Shown here piece after piece: positions 60,801 to 64,000 of a stretch of 64,000 nt of DNA. The notes under the pieces were generated by a model, which saw nothing but the letters and a program-made list of their open reading frames with translations, had not been told where the DNA came from and made no database searches. This DNA is from Actinomyces dentalis DSM 19115. Its GTDB lineage: Bacteria; Actinomycetota; Actinomycetes; Actinomycetales; Actinomycetaceae. Location of the stretch: NCBI RefSeq assembly GCF_000429225.1, contig NZ_AUBL01000007.1:1-64000 (forward strand), given 5' to 3'. Every line of letters starts with the position of its first letter. The first letter of the stretch is position 1. The position numbers were made by a program, and so were the translations under genes.

Positions 60801-61298
60801 GTCCAGTCCTCCTCGGGGACCCAGTACCCGCTGCTGCGCAAGGTCCTGGTCGCCTTCGGCGACAAGGTGGGCTTCGCCGACACCCTCTCCGAGGCCCTCA
60901 ACCAGGTCTTCGGCGGGGACTCGGGCGCGACCACGGGGGAGGAGACGGTCGACGGCGACGCCGCGGCGGCCAATGACACCTCGACCACGACCGCTCCGTC
61001 CGGCGAGGAGGGGGGCGGCGCCTCGGCGGCGCCCACTCAGGCGCCGACGGCGCAGGCCACCACCGCCCCGCCGACGGCGGCCCGGACTCCGACGGCCGCC
61101 GCCTCTCCGACGGCGGGGACCTCGACCGGCGACCCCCAGGCGGATCTGGATGCGGCCCTGTCCGACGCCCAGACCGCCAAGACGGACGCCGACCAGGCCA
61201 TGAGGGACGGCGACCTGGCGAAGCTCGGCGAGGCGCAGAGCCGGCTCTCCGACGCGGTCGACCGCGCCATCGACGCCCAGAGGCGGCTCAAGGGCTGA
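57873..61298 (+). CDS. UPF0182 family large membrane protein
   Basis: A 1141-residue protein of the PF03699 family (as Rv3193c and Rv0064). Residues ~1-130 are charged and disordered; seven transmembrane helices lie between ~131 and ~430 (LMWTLIILFALGAVVVFLSQ, FFVIGFLVMFGAVF-like, and others). A large extracytoplasmic domain follows with TSIRLLDPNQVSPSF, NQHTVYTHGYGVV-like, and TYKRVVW-like segments. The tail (~1030-1100) is Pro/Thr/Ala-rich and ends in a helical ALSDAQTAKTDADQA region. Function unknown. GTG 57873 is preceded by CACGGAG; earlier in-frame starts lack ribosome sites. Confidence 0.88.
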   Translation: MSTRPDDESNDKPDGDDAPGASNDDASREERVRGGFHQADSSRPGGPARSRKDKDDGTSDEPRRHAGRRRTDDEEDEPVLGNPFGFDPAALFGRGGRIRPPRASRGSAGSGSGGSSRPARPDRREREPGRRPGPLMWTLIILFALGAVVVFLSQTWTEVLWFNQLGFSRVIWTQWIASGVLFVIGFLVMFGAVFAAMTTAYRSREIGLPHDEATRNLEAYRTAVEPLRRPLVWGVPAVLGLLASLWELAPHWREILLALHSRPFGVSDPQFGLDVSFYVFILPVLNVVMSYLGRVVIFAGVASVIVHYLYGGISVARSPHFTRAARVHLAVFLALFCLLRGAGYWLSRYSALYSSNSKFDGAGYTDVNAVIPANAILAAIAVAIAVLFLASVRARSWKLPVTGVVVMVVSALLIGLAYPAVIQKFVVDPNAQREESQYIDRNIKATLAAYGLDGVETSNYAAVTEATAGQLKEDAESTTSIRLLDPNQVSPSFTQFQQNKQYYGFANLLNVDRYRVDGVSRDTVIAVRELNLNGLGSGQSTWINEHTVYTHGYGVVTAYGNTARTDGSPAFWEGGIPSSGDLGEYEPRIYFGQSSPSYSIVGGDDGGSPHELDYPDDAAPSGQVNTTFAGNGGPNVSNPLNRLLYAVRFQEMNILFSQEVRAGSQILYDRNPAERVSKVAPWLTLDGSPYPAVVDHDGDPSTPKRVVWILDGYTTTNNYPYSQHESLEETMSEATGQANLLGAPEESNYVRNSVKAVVDAYDGSVTLYEWDENDPILAAWKAVFPGSVTPMSQMSADLMAHMRYPEDLFKVQRTILASYHVTSAADFYSGGDFWKVPDDPTRDSDPSQVGESPQAPYYLTLQMPGQESASFSLSSVYIPGGSTGRNVLTGFLAVDSETNSGQAGVRNPGYGRIRLLELPRSSNVPGPGQVQNYFNSSTEVSQVLNVLGGLQGSQVIKGNLLTLPVGGGLLYVQPVYVQSSSGTQYPLLRKVLVAFGDKVGFADTLSEALNQVFGGDSGATTGEETVDGDAAAANDTSTTTAPSGEEGGGASAAPTQAPTAQATTAPPTAARTPTAAASPTAGTSTGDPQADLDAALSDAQTAKTDADQAMRDGDLAKLGEAQSRLSDAVDRAIDAQRRLKG

Positions 61299-61504
61299 AA
61301 GCCCGGCGCGGGGCGCCCGCGTGACGGGGTCCGGCGGGTTCCCGGAGCGGGCTCGCAGCGCCGCGCCGGGCGGGGGGCGACGACGCCGGGAGCGCGTCGT
61401 CGGCCCCCGCCCCTGCCGTCTTGGTGAGCAGGGGTTGGTGAGCAAGGGCACGGCTCAGCGGCTTGGAGTTCGCGGGCGGTCGGGGCTATCGTTGGTGGCA
61501 CCGC
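61299..61504. other. Spacer before the initiator tRNA
   Basis: Nothing coding is seen. TTGGTGAGCAAG-type repeats (GAGCAGGGGTTGGTGAGCAAGG near 61423) and GGGGCTATCGTTGG just before the tRNA may include its promoter (CTATCG at about 61486). Confidence 0.3.
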
Positions 61505-61581
61505 CGCGGGGTGGAGCAGTTCGGTAGCTCGCCGGGCTCATAACCCGGAGGTCGAGGGTTCGAATCCCTCCCCCGCCACCA
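61505..61581 (+). tRNA. Initiator tRNA-fMet (CAT)
   Basis: A 77-nt cloverleaf with CCA encoded. Anticodon loop CTCATAA; the anticodon stem ends in GGG/CCC (CCGGG-CCCGG), and position 1 C faces C72, unpaired. Both are initiator hallmarks. T arm GAGGG-TTCGAAT-CCCTC and D arm GAGCAGTTCGGTAGCTC are regular. Confidence 0.97.
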
Positions 61582-61597
61582 TCGCCGCACCGGCGGC

Positions 61598-61631
61598 AAG
61601 TCCCCCGGCACCATCAGGTGCCGGGGGACTT
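61598..61631 (+). terminator. Terminator after tRNA-fMet
   Basis: A 15-bp perfect stem (AAGTCCCCCGGCACC / GGTGCCGGGGGACTT) with loop ATCA. It is followed by T-containing sequence and lies 17 bases after the tRNA. The best intrinsic terminator in the window; it may also serve the convergent protease gene. Confidence 0.85.
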
Positions 61632-61693
61632 TGCGCTATGCACGTGCGGGCATGTCTTCGGCGGGTTATCGGGTTATCGGCGCGAACCTGAGC

Positions 61694-62611
61694 TCAGCGG
61701 TCGATCGGCGGGGAGTAGGGGCCGTGCGCGGCGATTTCGGCCCACCGCTGCTTGCTGATGCGGGAGGCGATCACCAGGCCGGCGCCGCTGAAGACCGCCC
61801 CGGTGACGATCCACACGATCGGCCCCGAGGCTTCCAGACCCACCATCTGAACGATGGCGTTGCCGAGGTGGAGGCCCCCGTGGATGCCGACCCCGGCCCA
61901 CACGCTGCGCATGACCAGTGAGAGGTAGGCCGCGGTCAGGGCGAAGCCGAAGGGAGTGGCGAGGTAGAACACGTGGTCCGCGACGTTCTGCTGCCCGCCC
62001 TGGGAGATCAGGTGCAGGGAGGTGAAGGCCAGCGTCGAGATCCACACGGCGCGCCCGGGCCGATCGGACAGGCTCTGAAGAAGGTATCCGCGCATGAGGG
62101 CCTCCTCCCCGGTGCCCTGGAGCACGTAGCACCTCGAGAGGATGAAGACGAGCACGAGCCACACGGGGGCGCCGCCGGCAGTCAGATCCGGGCGCCTCAG
62201 GCCGGGAGCCCCTCCGATCCCCAGGGCGTAGAAGACGACGGCGAGGCAGACGGTGATGAGCACCGCGAGTCCGGTCCCCGCCAGGAAGGCGCTCGCCGCC
62301 CGGCGGTTGAGCGTCAGGCCCGCGGCGCGCAGCGGCCGGTGGTCCGCGCAGCGGGTGAGCACAGCGGTGAACAGGAGGTAGAAGACCAGTGGGATCAGCG
62401 ACAGGACCGTCCGGGCGCTGAGGACGGGGACCAGGTCGTCCGAGGCCAGCGCGTCGCGCAGCGGGGGGATGAGGTCGGCCAGGAGCGGGGAGGATCCGGC
62501 GGCCGCGAAGGCGACGAGGGCCAGCACCACGCGCGCCCACCCGGGCGGGCGGCGGCGGGGCTGCGGGGACCGGGACTGCGAGGACGCTGCGGTGCGCGGT
62601 TGAGTTGCCAT
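61694..62611 (-). CDS. CPBP-family intramembrane metalloprotease (CAAX protease-like)
   Basis: A 305-residue membrane protein with about eight helices. The ABI/CPBP motif 1 GTGEEALMRGYLL (EExxxR) is clear, motif 2 is FTSLHLIS, and motif 3 is the HGGLHLGNA segment near the C-terminus. Such proteins cleave or protect against peptides, including bacteriocins; the substrate here is unknown. Start ATG 62611. No partner gene is seen on the same strand. Confidence 0.82.
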   Translation of the reverse strand: MATQPRTAASSQSRSPQPRRRPPGWARVVLALVAFAAAGSSPLLADLIPPLRDALASDDLVPVLSARTVLSLIPLVFYLLFTAVLTRCADHRPLRAAGLTLNRRAASAFLAGTGLAVLITVCLAVVFYALGIGGAPGLRRPDLTAGGAPVWLVLVFILSRCYVLQGTGEEALMRGYLLQSLSDRPGRAVWISTLAFTSLHLISQGGQQNVADHVFYLATPFGFALTAAYLSLVMRSVWAGVGIHGGLHLGNAIVQMVGLEASGPIVWIVTGAVFSGAGLVIASRISKQRWAEIAAHGPYSPPIDR

Positions 62612-62717
62612 GCCCCGACGCTACGAGCGCACCCGCGGCGCCCGCGCGTGACCGGGGGCCGGATTCCCGGTGCGGATTCATGACCGCGGTCATGGGACAT
62701 CGCGCGGTGCTCCGGGC

Positions 62718-62723
62718 TACGGT
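62718..62723 (+). promoter_or_regulatory. -10 box for a leaderless histidine kinase transcript
   Basis: TACGGT at 62718-62723, then six bases, then GTG at 62730. No Shine-Dalgarno sequence. Confidence 0.55.
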
Positions 62724-62729
62724 GACCGG

Positions 62730-63998
62730 GTGAGCACCCAGCAGCGGAGCACCGGCGGGCGGACGGAGGACGACTCGCCCACGGGCGCCGCGCTCCTGCC
62801 CGTCCTGCAGGTCCTCTCACTCGTGTGCCTGGCGTTCGTCGGGCTGCAGTTCCTGTTCAGAGAACCGCGCGGGGGAGCGTGGGCGTGCTACGTCCTGACG
62901 ACGGTGGGAGTCGTGGGGGTCATGTGGATGGCGCGGCGCAGAGCGGCGGCCGGGCGCGCCCGCGCCGCCTGCTCGGTGGCCGTGCTCGTGCTCCTGACCG
63001 GTCCTGCGCTGCTGGGGACTCTCGGCTTCGTCGTGCCGGCCCTCATCGTGGCGGCCGCGCTGCTCGTCATCGACGTCGGGGTGCGGGCGAGTCTGGTCGG
63101 CGATGCGGTGATGCCCGCCGCATCAGCCGCCCTGCTCCTGGTCTTGGGACGAGGACCGGCGGAGATCCTGCTCTTCGACATCCCCGCGGCGGTTCTCATG
63201 TCGCTGGGAACCGCCCTCGGCCTGGCCCTGTCCAGGTACGACGTCGCCCTGGCCGCCCAGCGCCGCGCGATCGCCGAGCGCGACGCGGCCCTGGAGAAGC
63301 TCCGGCGCAGGGCGGTGCTGGAGAAGGAGCTCATGCTCGCCCAAGAGCGCGCGCGGGCCGCGCACGAGCTGCACGACGGGCTCGGGCACCGGCTGACCCG
63401 GATCGGGATGAGTCTGGAGTTCGCGGGCCGCGTGCGTCACTCGGATCCCGCCGCCGCCTGGGAGGAGGTGGCGGTGGCCGAGCGCACGAGCCGGGAGGCG
63501 GTGCGCGAGATGCGCATGTGGGTGCGGGCCCTGAGCCCCGTGCGCGCCGAGGACGACCGCGGCGTCGCGGGCCTGGAGGACGTGGCGGCGTCGTTCCGGG
63601 GCACGGGGGTGAGGGTGCGCGTGACCGACGAGCTGAGCCCGCGATCGCTCACCGAGGCGGCCGAGCTCCTCATGTACCGCACGGTCCAGGAGGGTCTGAC
63701 CAACGCCCTCAGGCACTGCCGGGCGCGCTCGGTGGACATCCGCGTGAGCGCCGTCGACCGGGGCGCCCTCGTCACGGTGACCAATGACATTCCCGTCGAG
63801 CTGCGCCCGCGGGTGCCGCGGGCGCCGGTGGGCGGTGAGGGCGGCGCCTCCGCCGGCTTCGGGCTGGGCGGGTTGTCCGAGCGCGCCGCCGAGCTGGGCG
63901 GCTCGGTCACGGCGGGCCGGGACGACGACTCCTTCCGGCTGGCGCTGACGCTCCCGCCGCAGGAGGTCGTCGCCGCCTCCGGTCGGGGGGCGTCGTGA
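62730..63998 (+). CDS. Two-component sensor histidine kinase, NarL/LuxR-partner type (HisKA_3)
   Basis: A 422-residue kinase. About five to six helices (~20-170) form the membrane sensor, a coiled coil follows (~170-210), then the HisKA_3 dimerisation domain with phospho-acceptor H215 in AHELHDGLGHRLTRIG. The ATPase domain has the N box EGLTNALRHC and a G box in GFGLGGLSERAAELGG. The GTG start fits the -10 box. The signal is unknown. A GTG at 63995 overlapping this stop (GTGA) is probably the start of the cognate response regulator, cut off by the window end. Confidence 0.88.
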   Translation: MSTQQRSTGGRTEDDSPTGAALLPVLQVLSLVCLAFVGLQFLFREPRGGAWACYVLTTVGVVGVMWMARRRAAAGRARAACSVAVLVLLTGPALLGTLGFVVPALIVAAALLVIDVGVRASLVGDAVMPAASAALLLVLGRGPAEILLFDIPAAVLMSLGTALGLALSRYDVALAAQRRAIAERDAALEKLRRRAVLEKELMLAQERARAAHELHDGLGHRLTRIGMSLEFAGRVRHSDPAAAWEEVAVAERTSREAVREMRMWVRALSPVRAEDDRGVAGLEDVAASFRGTGVRVRVTDELSPRSLTEAAELLMYRTVQEGLTNALRHCRARSVDIRVSAVDRGALVTVTNDIPVELRPRVPRAPVGGEGGASAGFGLGGLSERAAELGGSVTAGRDDDSFRLALTLPPQEVVAASGRGAS

Positions 63999-64000
63999 GC
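63995..64000 (+). CDS. Start of a following gene, probably response regulator (truncated)
   Basis: GTGAGC at the window end overlaps the kinase stop codon in the 4-base manner common here. Only two codons are visible, so the identity is inferred from the kinase context. Confidence 0.3.

Noticed and set aside
57693-61451. 1252-codon open frame on the minus strand
   Set aside because: Exactly antisense to the UPF0182 gene with Gly/Arg/Val/His-rich shadow composition.

Overview
This window looks like chromosomal DNA of a very GC-rich (well above 70% G+C by eye) actinobacterium. Gene families and order point to an Actinomyces-like member of the Actinomycetaceae; that is inference from gene order and protein style, not from a database match. 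Many genes start with GTG, many overlap by four bases (ATGA/GTGA), and several isolated genes carry a TANNNT -10 box 6 to 8 bases before the start codon, which suggests leaderless mRNAs.

Layout. 1-1697: 3' part of a 23S rRNA gene and its 5S gene. 1878-7394: fructan/sucrose locus 1 (solute-binding protein, two permeases, GH32 enzyme, convergent LacI repressor). 7496-8869: ThrE-like exporter. 8882-9137: a second, orphan 5S gene inside a near-exact ~255-bp duplication of the spacer-5S region. 9276-22290: an operon with the same order as M. tuberculosis Rv1691-Rv1700 (TPR protein, HAD phosphatase, small protein, tlyA, nadK, recN, steA, steB-like). It also holds an added MraY-like transferase, a MurJ-like flippase and a glycosyltransferase. 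Where pyrG would be expected there is only a 33-codon reading frame that resembles the PyrG N-terminus. 22352-29856: fructan locus 2, with a perfect 24-bp operator, an unusual GH32 enzyme, an ABC importer, a LacI regulator and a Tat lipoprotein strongly resembling levan fructotransferase.

30145-36908: complete sufR-B-D-C-S-U-T iron-sulfur assembly operon, in the order of Rv1460-Rv1466. 37075-40057: SpeD-like decarboxylase, DUF4178 protein, DUF350 protein and a membrane-embedded spermidine-synthase-like protein. 40426-43447: minus-strand small membrane protein, flavodoxin and YpfJ-type metallopeptidase, with repeat-rich non-coding gaps. 43648-44694: pyrD. 44736-46668: small peptide plus ABC transporter cassette bordered by 18-bp direct repeats. 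46688-61298: NifS/IscS-like desulfurase, nudC, uvrD2 and an E1/cyclodehydratase-like protein, then a Lon-like PDZ protease, a DUF2342 protein, a PPA1309-family protein and UPF0182, resembling Rv3192-Rv3199c. 61505-61581: initiator tRNA. 61694-64000: CPBP-type protease and a sensor kinase whose partner gene probably starts at the window edge.

How it fits together. Conserved actinobacterial housekeeping blocks are separated by accessory material: two fructan-utilisation loci that lack their own ATPase, an ABC cassette, and dispersed repeats. The repeats include a 232-bp perfect inverted repeat, two related ~90-bp palindromes, a 124-bp element with 24-bp terminal inverted repeats, a 33-bp inverted repeat, and a short element found directly after four minus-strand stop codons. 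The most novel-looking candidates are the levan/DFA locus, the lipid-linked glycan mini-pathway next to steA/steB, the SpeD-DUF4178-DUF350-SpeE membrane system and the pyrG relic.
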